Shown: piece after piece, positions 48,045 to 57,990 of the stretch
How positions within the stretch are numbered: the first letter of the stretch is position 1
Layout: each line of letters opens with the position of its first letter
DNA from: Anadara kagoshimensis
Taxonomy: Eukaryota; Mollusca; Bivalvia; Arcoida; Arcidae
Assembly: GCA_021292105.1 (NCBI GenBank)
Contig: JACFYK010000023.1
Location: 434,001 to 498,000 of the forward strand
Length of the DNA stretch: 64,000 nt
Reading direction: 5' to 3'
The notes under the pieces: generated by a model
What the model was told of the DNA's origin: nothing
Seen by the model: only the letters and a program-made list of their open reading frames with translations
Databases searched by the model: none
Translations under genes and position numbers: made by a program

Positions 48045-48535
48045 ACATGGGACTATGGGATATCAATTATATCCGGATCAAGCCTGGTCACTTGTCAACA
48101 ATACTGTGATGACGGCAATATAACTTTTGACGGCCTAGATGATCCTATGCTTGCAATATTTCTGATAGTGGGAACAAACTCTACCATAGCGTATTATTAG
48201 GGAACAAATACACCATAAGCAGGAGTAGCAGGTGTATTGCTACATAGAAAAGGAAAGTTGACAATAGAAAAATTGAGGCCAACACGCTTGCCATAAAAGT
48301 TTCCAATGTAGCCTTTCGCGGGCGTCATAATTACGATATACGTCTATATATGAAGCAGAACTTGAGGAACCAGTCGTATCTTTTTTCAACTCACTAGGAT
48401 AGATGACATCCACATACTCCCTAGATTTATGTTTGTTCAGAAACAGAACGTCATCTATATATCTCTATATATGTGGAGTTAAATGGTTTTGCGATAATCT
48501 TCTCTTCAGGTTCTGTTAATATGACCAATACGAAT
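48045..48535 (-). mobile_element. Retroelement reverse transcriptase relic
   Basis: The minus strand retains text for the ELKKDTTGSSS, YIDDVLFLNK-like region and the following KAT..GNFYGKRVG region, matching 60000-60470, but with frameshifts and stops throughout. It lies in the intron between propeller exons A and B. Confidence 0.65.
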
Positions 48536-50680
48536 TTATTTCACTATACCAAAAACGTGAATACAATCGTTGAAATAATGTCTTTGACAATAAACACAGA
48601 TTGATGTTGTAAAAGATTGTCCAAATAAAAAAATTATAAAGTTTGGGTTAACATAGAATGTACAAAAAGTGCTAGTTGAAAACCTCCATAATTAAATACA
48701 GACACTATTCTTCAGATTTGATTGTAAGCAGGGAAAGAAAGTATTCAATACCTAAAAGAGGATCGGTCACCACCTGACATGATCAAGAAACTGACCTAAA
48801 CGGTAAAAATATGTTATACTCGTCATTAGTAATGTGCTCCTTAACAAACACCAACATTTCAGGAGGAATCTCCTAATAACAAACATATTGTTTAAAAAGT
48901 TGAGACAGCAACAAACCCGCTATTATGTGATATATTTAGAAATATCGGGGTAAGTTGGCACTGAAGAAGGTTTTGAACTGATATATCCTTACAACGTGGC
49001 AATGTATGATTTAATAAAAGACTAAACAGTCTTTAACCAGTCGGATAAAGTGTTAAGTGTCATATCTTCTTATTTAGCTTTCATGTATAACACAAATTAG
49101 TCTGATTGCTTAAAATGCAGACAATACTTGCATTTAATCTTTTTTTTTCGGTTTCACCCATATATATGAGTTGATATAAATCTTATTATTATATGGTCAA
49201 TGATTTTACATTTTTCTGATTGGCTGGGAAGGCGTTTGGCGAGCCTGATGAATCTATATGTTCACCGCGCAATTACGCACGAGATGTTTATATGAAGTAA
49301 AAATGGGCAATTTTCACCGCGCAAAAACGAACGCGACATTATGTGACGTAACAATAGGTAATGTTCACCGCGCAAAAACACACGCGACATTATTTGATAT
49401 AACTTTGAAAAAACACATTTCTAATGAAGAAATGTTTGTAATTTAAAACCTAATAATATGGTGATAAAATGCATTATTCATATAATAAAACAATAATTGA
49501 ATTTCGATTCGGTAGACATAAGGATTTAACAACCTCAAAAACATAATATTAACTTTGGCTTATGGCCTCGGTGAATATAATAGTTTTGAGGTTAATAGAT
49601 CCTAATGTTTACCTCATCAATAGTAAAAAATTGTATATAAATATGATAACCTTTACTTCTCAAATTGAATGCTTAAGTTCAGTGTTTGATTTGCTTGACA
49701 TGAGATCAATTATCATTATTTTAATTATTATACTTACTGTAATGTTTAACGCAATATATAAATATAAATTCGGGTGACGGCTTTATTAACAATTTCAAAT
49801 AGAGGTAATAAAGGATAAAGGCAATTTGTTAAAACTCGATTTTGCATCTTATCTAATAAAAATGATTTTTGAATTAATAATTTGACCATGCTTTGTTATA
49901 CGAGATTTTAAACATTATTATAAATATTGGTTCAGTTTCTAATAATAACATATTCATATTATTATACCATTGTTGATTTTACAACACTAGACAGCCATTT
50001 AGAAAATCAATTCCTCATCAATAGTGCTTAGGCCAAAATAGTGAAACTAATATTTTTTTCAAGAGGTTACAAAATATAATATACTTTGTCTGAAATTCTT
50101 ATAAATAAACCTAATATGTCATACAAACTCGTATCAAAATAAAAAATACCAGACTATCAAAAACATAATAACCAAGAATCTTTTGTTAGCCCGCTACATT
50201 GTAACATTAAAATGTGGCTATACACGTATGCTGGATATATTTTATATACAGATAAATCATACTTAACAAATATTTCATGGCATAGCATAGGTTTTTTTTT
50301 ATCTCACTCTTACCATTTCATGCATTTCGCATCTCATCATAAAATGTTCACAAAACAGTGTCCAATTCTGACTTTTCAAAGTTTTCAAAATCTTGTGACA
50401 CACGCCTTTCTTGTAAATATGACCTTAAATTTTGACAGCATTTTGGGAGTCTTTGGCATTTGTAACACTAGTTAAATCATCTTCCCTGAGGTGTACAAAC
50501 CTTTCAGCAGACAACATTTTCGCAGATAAAATAGCGAAAGAGTATATGAGTGGGTGAATGATTGTTTAAAGCCGCATCAGCAATATTGCAGCTATTCGCG
50601 GCTAGAAAAAGTAAAAGATATGATAGTTTCAATAATACAAACTATTAAAATGTAAAACTAAAAATAAAAAAAAATTATAT
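48536..50680. other. Intronic; one short tandem repeat, otherwise unassigned
   Basis: 49258-49405 contains three units of about 60 bp built on GTTCACCGCGCAA.AAC.CACGCGACATTATGTGA; the resulting plus frame is repetitive (FHRAKTNATLCDVTIGN, VHRAKTHATLFDI). Other frames (49562-49777, 50212-50475) have no supporting feature. Confidence 0.5.
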
Positions 50681-50689
50681 TTTATTATA

Positions 50690-52290
50690 CAAGTTAATAA
50701 CCCGAAGGAAGTTTAAAATCTGATGTCCACTGACATTACTAAAAAGATCTTGCATTGATAATGCTGAATAAAGAGTATCCCTTGTAGGTGCAAAGTTACC
50801 ACAATCCAGCAAAATTTGCTGGACAGATTGGTGACCTTAACACGGAACACACTGGGAAGTTGTTCTCCTTTTAATATAAACGAATGTGTTAAATAACTAT
50901 GCCGATTCTACCGCCGAAAACAATACTTTCATGCCTATTGTACTGGGGTAAAGGTGTAAATCCCAGACAAGGCTGAATTGAAAATGATTTATTATGTTCT
51001 TGACTATTCCAATGATTCGACCATTGATCATTGATATAATTGTATATCAATGGTTTCAAATCATAATGCGGAATTAAGCAAGCTGTTATATTTTAGACAA
51101 TGCTACTTTAGCAGCTGAATCGGCTTTTGTGTTGCCTTTAATGCCAACATGGAAAGGTAACCAACAATAATGTATTGTTTTAATAAAATCTGAAAATACA
51201 TATGTAACTGAACTATGCAATTCCAGAATTTCACAAATGAGAGGGTTTAAATTTTCTGCTCTTTATTGCCCAAAGGACATATAAAGAGTCCGAGCATATA
51301 ATTAAATTGTTATGAGGCGATTTTGAAATAAACTGTAAAGCAAGCAATATTGCTTTAGCCTCAGCTGTGAATATGGAGCTTTCATTTGGAAGACGAATAC
51401 TTATTGTTTCGTCTCCAATAACTGCGGCCGCTGATACCCGACCAGCAGTTTTTGATCCATCAATATAAATTGAATGCCACTGTCGTAGTTCCTCTCTTAT
51501 AATTGGAAGAATCAAACTACTATATCTATCTTTAATAACAGCAAATTCCTGCTGATATACATCTTGGCTTGTTTCTGACTTTTTATAGTTTGTAAGATCC
51601 AAATTGACCTCTGGTTTATCAAAAAACCAGGGTGGATCATCTGTTAATTTGTGTTTCTTAATAACATCAGGTTTTTAATTACATTTCTCCAAATGTGGTT
51701 TTAAACGGATTCCTAAAGAAGCAATAGCATTGACCTTTTAATAGTAGAGCTCTTGATAAGGAGGATTAAAACACAATGAAATGCCGGATTGGATGGATTT
51801 GGAAATAATTTTGTGGCATATTGCAGAGATAATTTAGTACGCCTTAAGTGCAGTGGAGGTTCATTAGCTTCCACGTATAAAATATCAATTGGAGACGTTT
51901 TAAAAGCTCCTAAACCTATTCGTAGACCTTGGTGATGAATTTTATCAAGGTCTTTAAAATATGATTTACGGGCAGATCCATAAATAATAGACCCGTAATC
52001 CAGTATAAATCTGATAAGTGACCTGTACAAATGAAGTAATGTTGGTTAATCACCACCCCAGTGTGTATTAGATAAAACCTTTAAAATATCCAATGCTTTA
52101 AGACATTTAGCCTTGATGCTTTTAATATGGGTAATAAAAGATAAAAAGATAATTTGGAATCAAATAGGATTCCTAAAAATTTAGCTTCTTTTGCAACTTT
52201 ATTAATACTGCCATTGATATACAGTTCAGGGTCATTATGCATTTAACGTTTATTGCAGAAATGGATACAGGAAGTTTTATTTTTTAAAAA
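50690..52290 (-). mobile_element. LINE fragment: RT C-terminus, RNase H, CCHC-like tail
   Basis: On the minus strand, reading from 52290: GRSIN-like RT text with KEAKFLGILFDSKLSF; SNTHWGG and LYRSLIRFILDYGSIIYGSA (52030 frame); KIHHQGLRIGLGAFKTSP; then RNase H with YIDGSKTAGRVSAAAVIGD, FTAEAKAILLALQFI and IICSDSLYVL (51602 frame); WLPFHVGIKGNTKADSAAK; and a Cys-His tail (QCVPC.GHQSVQQILLDC). An RNase H after the RT is typical of the I/Jockey-related LINEs. Several frameshifts and stops make it inactive. It sits in the exon A-B intron, same strand as the gene. Confidence 0.85.
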
Positions 52291-52539
52291 ATAGCGAAAG
52301 AAAAATCAAATCAAAATTGGTAATTCTAACATGGACAACGATACGGAAATAATATACCGGATCAGCCCTGAGCGGCGGTCTGTATACGATTATATTGGAC
52401 CGGAGTAATCCAGTTAATTTCTATTTAAATAAAATTATAGGTATATAATATCTATGTACTGTTATTAGCGCAGTAAAACCTATTGAGAACATTGATATGC
52501 CTAGGTTGTAATATAACTAATTATTTAATAGTTTATTAC

Positions 52540-52708
52540 CTGTGAAAAACATCAACAGCCATCCTGTTAACAAATGTGAATCGAGAAGCAACCAATTTTG
52601 CCTCGAGCTCCTTGTTCGATAAATTTATCTTCTCAATATTTCCTTTATCCGTTGCAATGTAGACTATTCGACGAAGCCAATCAATCTCAATAGAGTCAAT
52701 GTAAGTGT
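52540..52708 (-). CDS. YWTD propeller exon A
   Basis: The acceptor CTTTGTTTTAG and donor CACAG|GTAATA bound 169 bp, phase 1 in and phase 2 out. It encodes YIDSIEIDWLRRIVYIATD, KGNIEKINLSNKEL, SRFTFVNRMAVDVFH: a full class B repeat (IDW..R.VYIATD...IE.I.L) followed by the start of the next (MAVD). Of all the propeller exons, this one most clearly matches the LDL-receptor class B consensus. It is preceded in phase by exon Y (55055) and followed in phase by exon B. Confidence 0.8.
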
Positions 52709-53202
52709 CTAAAACAAAGAACACAAATAGAAATCAATCTCAGTATATACAGTATACATCTTTTATTTATCATGTTCATAATCGACTGCATGTTTATTAT
52801 TCTCTAAGAAATAACCTAAGAACAAGTTCGTGCATGCATGAGGCGTACTTTATCGTCTGTTGTATACTCGCACGTATTTGTACAGGTTTTAGCTATAGCA
52901 CAAGTACTCCAAAGACATGCATACAGAAACCAAAACCCTAATAACGTCGAAATCATTCGACAATCTGTCCTCTAAATACGAAAGTCTTTTGGAGGATAAA
53001 GTATCTTAAATAAATTATTGTCTATATTTACTGTTACTATTTAAAATTCACCAAAATATAAAGACGTCCGTTTTAGAATACAATTCCTCATTCGTGGACC
53101 AACTTGTTTCACAATTTTTTCATGGGCTTTTCAAAAGAACGGAATATATTTAATCAAGTTTAGCTAAGGAAATACTTTGCAGTCCAGCTTAAAACTTTTA
53201 CA

Positions 53203-53400
53203 TACAGGTAAACCTGCCTTAAAGGCCATATCTATGTAAAGACCATCTCTATATAAAGGTCAACTGTTTATAAAGGTCAGTAGAATCGTATCCCATTTGT
53301 TCTTTATTCATATTATTTGAACCTGTATATAAAGGTCACCTGCCCATAAAGGCCGCTGGTTCCCCTGGGTGGCCTTTATAGACAGGTTTCAATCTACAGT
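53203..53400. mobile_element. Short TIR element (MITE)
   Basis: CAGGTAAACCTGCCTTAAAG and the complement of the right end (GAAACCTGTCTATAAAGGCC) match. The interior repeats TATAAAGGTCA phrases. It is 200 bp and non-coding; the ends resemble those of 22498-23066. Confidence 0.65.
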
Positions 53401-55054
53401 AATAATTTGCCTCTACATGTTTGCTATATTGTTGGCAATAATGTCAAGTGTTTTTGTAGACACTGTAAGCCTACATTGTGCTGAATTGAGAAAAAGGACA
53501 TTGAAACGACGATAACAACATAAGTCAGATCGGTTTAAATTTTTATGAGACTGATATAGCGGAAGACAAAATAACAACAAAATCAAATCATCAGCTAGGA
53601 CCTAAATTATGATTCAATCACTCATTTGTTGAGGACTACTGATGTTGCCCTAAAAGATCACGGATTACTTAACTAATATTTCATTAATCGTATATGTAGA
53701 TCTGTTATTTTTATAATATGTATTGAAAAACATTGGTGAAATTTCTTATATTAAGTCTAAAAAAACAACGTTAAGCGGAGCAAAATACGTCTATACTATG
53801 TGTGGGCAGTTAAGGGAAAAACGTAAATAGATTGATAAAATACTAATAATATGAAGTTGACTTCTTTTTAGAGAAAATATTACTGCTTACGTCCAGTCAT
53901 GATTATACATTATATAATCATCAATTTATCCATGCACGATATATATATTATAATCTATCCCTGCACTATAGCCGATTTATAATGTATAATAATGAAAAAT
54001 ACAATCTTATGACTAGAAATATATTTTTAAGTTCCCACATGATAACTATAAACCTTATTATCTTTGAATACATGTATATGTATACAGAGAAAAAAATTGG
54101 CTAAAAGATATAGGTAGGAGTATTAAGACTTACTGTTTGATGAATAAATGGGCCAATTGAACATACAAAGTCAAAATTTCGACCGCTTGGCCTAATGCTG
54201 GTGACGTCTCGATATAAGTGAAATATTAATCAAATCCCATTTGAGCCGCTCCATGACAAAACGACCCTTATGGCACAAAATATCGAAATTGAGTTTTTAT
54301 CAAATCCTGAAAGTACATTTATTCGTGATTTCAAAAATGAAAATCTTGTCTTAAAATTCGAACATATTACGTCGCTATGGTAACTTTTACACGCAGGTGT
54401 TCCTTAAGTTGTGACGCAATCGTAACGTCACTGTAAGATAAACGTAAAGAATAAACTATATTCTTGGATAACATTTACTGTCAAACATGTATATGCTGTG
54501 CGCGTGTGTGATTGTTCGTGAATAATATGGTTTCCATGCATTTGAAAGAAAACACTATATCCGGTTGAGCTGAAACTTGGTCAGTTGATTTATTATGTTA
54601 GTGAGTGGTATGGAATTGTTCGACAGCCTTATAGCACATCCAAGATGGCCGCTATTACTATAAATAGCAAACACCTATATATGGCCATTAAAATCTTATT
54701 TATATACCGATTTTGTTAAAAAATTTACCATGGAAAATATAACTCTGGGCATTAAACATATATGTAACAGGTTTTTCGTTAAATTTTTAGTTTGCGTAAT
54801 ATTTATGCAAATAAGATGTATTTATAGCCTAAGTATTCAATTCTTTGGTGTGGTATTCTACAACCAGTGGTCAATAAAAACATATTTCACTTTGGATTTC
54901 ACTGATGTTCACCATTGCGGGGGAGGGGGGGGGTAGTGTTCTCTGAACACCTTGCGTTGCTTCGCCGTATCGTGTGACCTTGTTAGATAAACATAAATTT
55001 TGTAATCAATTCACACCCTGGAATAAAAAATCTGTGTAACATTAAAAAATATAC
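53401..55054. other. Intronic; SINE tail and unassigned sequence
   Basis: 54195-54235 is a SINE tail (GGTGACGTCTCGATATAAGT GAAATATT). A minus-strand donor-like CAGTAAGTC at 54131 has no convincing exon. The plus frame 54730-54936 ends in a G-run and is not supported. Confidence 0.45.
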
Positions 55055-55110
55055 CTAACTTTTCCGGATAAAAACGGCTTTGCTTTATAACATGACCTGA
55101 ATTTTGAAAT
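55055..55110 (-). CDS. Short propeller exon Y (candidate)
   Basis: The acceptor AAACTATTTTTTTCAG and donor TTAG|GTATAT bound 56 bp. In the only frame compatible with both neighbours it encodes FQNSGHVIKQSRFYPEKL, phase 2 in and phase 1 out. Joined to exon A it gives EKLDTYIDSIEIDW, and joined to exon X it gives NEDIFQNS. The content fits the loop and second strand of a class B blade (VIKQSRF before a new ID.I.IDW). Exact phase fit on both sides supports it despite its small size. Confidence 0.55.
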
Positions 55111-56039
55111 CTGAAAAAAATAGTTTTATACAACGTTGACTTAACCTTTGTAGGTGTGTATTTTTTAAAAAAATAGTTTCTGAAGCAATTAATTGCTTTA
55201 GATGTTTAACATACAATATTATTTAAATATTTTGAATGGTATATTACACCCCAGACAATATTATTTCATTTATAATAAGTGACAGGTCCAGGACCCGAGG
55301 AAAACCCATATCACCTGGAGAAAAACCCTCAATTTTAAGCAAAAACTTTTGCACTATTGGGTCAGCGAGAGTGGTGAGCGGCACCAGAATCCGTAAACTG
55401 TTGGTGTAAATAACCCAGCAAAAATAGGAAATCTATAGCTAACAGGGTTAATCCTCAGGGTATGTTGGATAATGGTCCCATATTTCTGAAATAAGCATCA
55501 ACTTATATGATCCATTATTTTTCTTTTTGCAAGAGCTACACCAGATTTTAGTATATCATCAAGGTTTTAAATATGATGCAATATAGCCACACGCCCGATG
55601 CAGTACCTCTGCGGGTGTATTATTAACATAATTTGCAAGGGGTCCCTGAAAATGTTATCGCGACTGTCGTATTAACTTTGAAGCCCATGGAAAAATAATC
55701 ATGTTTTTGTACATGTTAAGATGCTGCTATTTTAAGCGAAATTTAACGAGAGAGGAGAGAGATTGTTGTTGTAATGTTGTTTAACTTCAAATCAACATTA
55801 ACAAAATAAATGTCTAACGATTACATGTAATCTAAAAACAAGTTCATGTATGCATGAGATGTTCAAGTGTGAGTTGTATTTTGTTCTAGTGTGAACACAC
55901 ACGTGGCCACTTTATGGTGCAACCTCACTAAGTGAGTATGCCAATCTAAGTCATGTAATTCTGAGCTCATTCGAATTAATCAATAATCTGTCCTCCAAAT
56001 ACTGAGCGCCAGGTGAGAAAGCAAAGTCTAAAATGTTAA
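55111..56039. other. Intronic; nothing recognised
   Basis: No convincing exon or repeat. The text at 55840-55990 (AACAAGTTCATGTATGCATG AG ... CAATCTGTCCTC) is related to 52815-52975, a local dispersed repeat. Confidence 0.4.
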
Positions 56040-56103
56040 CAATCTTGGGTATGGACCCGGCATGGGTTAAAACCTACAACCTCCCGCTATCAAGGCGAAC
56101 GCC

Positions 56104-56157
<54 letters not shown>
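56040..56157 (-). repeat. tRNA-like SINE fragment followed by GA microsatellite
   Basis: On the minus strand GGGGCGTTCGCCTTGATAGC GGGAGGTTGTAGGTTTTAAC resembles the anticodon-to-T-arm part of bivalve tRNA-derived SINEs. A GA tract of about 50 bp (56106-56157) sits at its side. Confidence 0.45.
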
Positions 56158-56159
<2 letters not shown>

Positions 56160-57082
56160 ATTTCACCTACAATTTCTTGTCTCCACATTTACGGTTATTG
56201 ATGACAAGATAGAATGTTTTAAGTGTATTATAATGTAATAGGGTTGGGTTATATAAAGATATTTTACATGCCTTTACATAAAAATTTGATTTAATTCCTC
56301 TAAAAATGTGCTCAAATTTCGCCAGATTTTACTTGAGAGAGAAAATGTCCTCATATACTAGTAACTGAGTGTTATGCACCCAGTCAAGATTCTTCTAGTT
56401 AAATAGAGTCAGGGATGGGGAAACCGGGGTGTCGGGGAAACAACGGACAATGAACTGACAAACTATCTTACAGTGTCCCATGTCGTTCAAATCTAGGCAG
56501 TGAGAGGCACAACAATCATTAATTGAGTACTCAGCCGCTCAGAGACTCACATATTGCTGGATAAGGACCAACAAATCTTTAGAAATAATGTACTTGTATT
56601 CAAAGATAGCAAGTGACACTTCAATCAAATTCAATGTATGAACATTTAATCTGTACTGAGTACTTTTATTACTGTGAAGGGTGGTACATTTTAGTAAATT
56701 TTAAACGTATCTTCGCAAAAAAAAAAAAAAAGAAAAAAAGAAAACACCAGTTACACGTCCTTATCTTGACACAATACGCACAATGTGAGTAAACCGTGTG
56801 TATGGTTTCAAATTTTCAATTTCAACCAACGGACGTGAATAAAATGTCCTCTTCTGAAACAAAACTTCAATATATCAGGCAATACAACTTGACATAGTTA
56901 CAACCGTATTATTAATTTTTCAGTCTCTGGAATTAGCAAAAGAAATCAAAATCAATACCATTTAAAAACAGCGATTAAAGTCTGAAATTCAGCCCACTTT
57001 AATTTCAGTACATGGAATTTTGTTTTTAAATTTAAGGACACCACTTAGTTCAGATGAACTGATAAGAGCTATGTAACAATTT

Positions 57083-57141
57083 GTACTGTCACATAAAATT
57101 TATAATGTCACATAGCAACGCGCGTGACTATGTGACAGTAC
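57083..57141. repeat. 13-bp inverted repeat at the 5' side of the peptide gene
   Basis: GTACTGTCACATA (57083) and TATGTGACAGTAC (57129) are exact complements; an inner TGTCACATAG / CTATGTGACA pair nests between them, around CAACGCGCG. It could be a cruciform, a dimeric factor site or a small transposon. It overlaps upstream in-frame ATGs of the peptide ORF. Confidence 0.75.
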
Positions 57142-57194
57142 GTTTGTTCGAGTCGCCTCCCTTCACTGGATCACATCAGCGTTTTGAACAAAAC

Positions 57195-57488
57195 ATGTTT
57201 TCAGTTGTATCTACGGCAAGCGTCTCATTGTTATTGATATTATTTACATTCGTCTGTAACAACAACGGTCGGATGATGTTTGTCGAGGTTAACAATGACT
57301 TTCTTGGCAATTTGTTAGAGTCTAAAGACTCTGCATCAACTAAGCGGATCATTAAGCGGACCGCGGATATGTTTCTTAAATTTCTTGGCTCAAATGACTT
57401 TGGATTTGAGACATTCCCGGTCGATAAATTGGATGAAAATCGGTATGGGCATTACAAAAGACGAAGGATGCACATCATGTATTGGTAA
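57195..57488 (+). CDS. Secreted peptide precursor, 97 residues (unknown family)
   Basis: I chose the ATG at 57195 (A at -3) because it places MFSVVSTASVSLLLILFTFV at the N-terminus, a good signal peptide with likely cleavage near CNNNG. The frame is also open upstream to 57081. The rest has basic cleavage sites as in neuropeptide or prohormone precursors: STKRIIKRTADMF near the middle and HYKRRRMHIMYW at the C-terminus. The processed region between them includes FLGSNDFGFETFPVDKLDE. There is no Gly before the basic sites, so no amidation signal, and no cysteines after the signal region. Poly(A) signals follow within 30 bases. I do not recognise the peptide; a single-exon secreted factor or a chance ORF are alternatives. 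Confidence 0.5.
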   Translation: MFSVVSTASVSLLLILFTFVCNNNGRMMFVEVNNDFLGNLLESKDSASTKRIIKRTADMFLKFLGSNDFGFETFPVDKLDENRYGHYKRRRMHIMYW

Positions 57489-57509
57489 AATATAACAAAC
57501 ATTCGGTGT

Positions 57510-57520
57510 AATAAAATAAA
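57510..57520 (+). promoter_or_regulatory. Overlapping polyadenylation signals
   Basis: Two AATAAA hexamers (57510 and 57515) lie 22-27 bases after the stop codon of the peptide ORF. They overlap the start of the foldback element, which may have supplied one of them. Confidence 0.45.
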
Positions 57521-57658
57521 TATTACATTTCTGACAGGGTGCCAGTACATATTGTCACCTCTCGAAAAGCATTGTCAGCCTCGGCTATCGCCTCGGCAAA
57601 CAATGCTTCCTCGAGGTGACAATATGTACTGGCACCCTGTCAGAAATGTAATATTTAT
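57516..57658. repeat. Foldback element, about 58-bp arms
   Basis: ATAAATATTACATTTCTGAC AGGGTGCCAGTACATATTGT on the left is mirrored almost exactly to 57658. The loop is about 25 bp around GCCTCGGCTATCGCCTCGGC. It starts only about 28 bp after the stop of the peptide ORF. Confidence 0.92.
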
Positions 57659-57952
57659 ATAATGATGTTCGTTGCCTGCTGTTGTTGCTTTTATGTCTAC
57701 CAACATCCGTTGTAACTTTGAAAAGTTGTTGTTTGAGTAACGCAGATAGAGTACGCGTTAATTTTTCACTTTATCACATATAAACAAATATACATATCTT
57801 AAGACTTTTTGATTTTATTTCAATAATGATGTTTTTTAAACAAATATCAGGTTAAATTTACAAAAGGAAATAAAATAAATATTGATATTCCTTAAGTTTG
57901 TATGTTTCAACTGAAGGACACATTAAGGAAATGCCCTTATCGTAAGACTTAC

Positions 57953-57990
57953 ATATCTTCATTATCATTACCAATGTAATATAGTTGATG
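57953..57990 (-). CDS. Propeller micro-exon X (candidate)
   Basis: A strong acceptor TTCTAAATTCTTTTTCAG and donor GATAT|GTAAGT bound 38 bp. Phase 0 in, phase 2 out, encoding HQLYYIGNDNED, with LYYIGND at the YWTD position of a class B blade. The phase 2 end fits exon Y exactly (the AT+A codon gives Ile). The small size is unusual, and no upstream phase 0 exon was found inside the window, so the first blades and signal peptide are missing or lie beyond 64000. Confidence 0.5.

Noticed and set aside
54126..54190. Additional minus-strand propeller exon ending at CAGTAAGTC
   Set aside because: No phase 1 frame compatible with exon A and no acceptor; a SINE tail begins just upstream.
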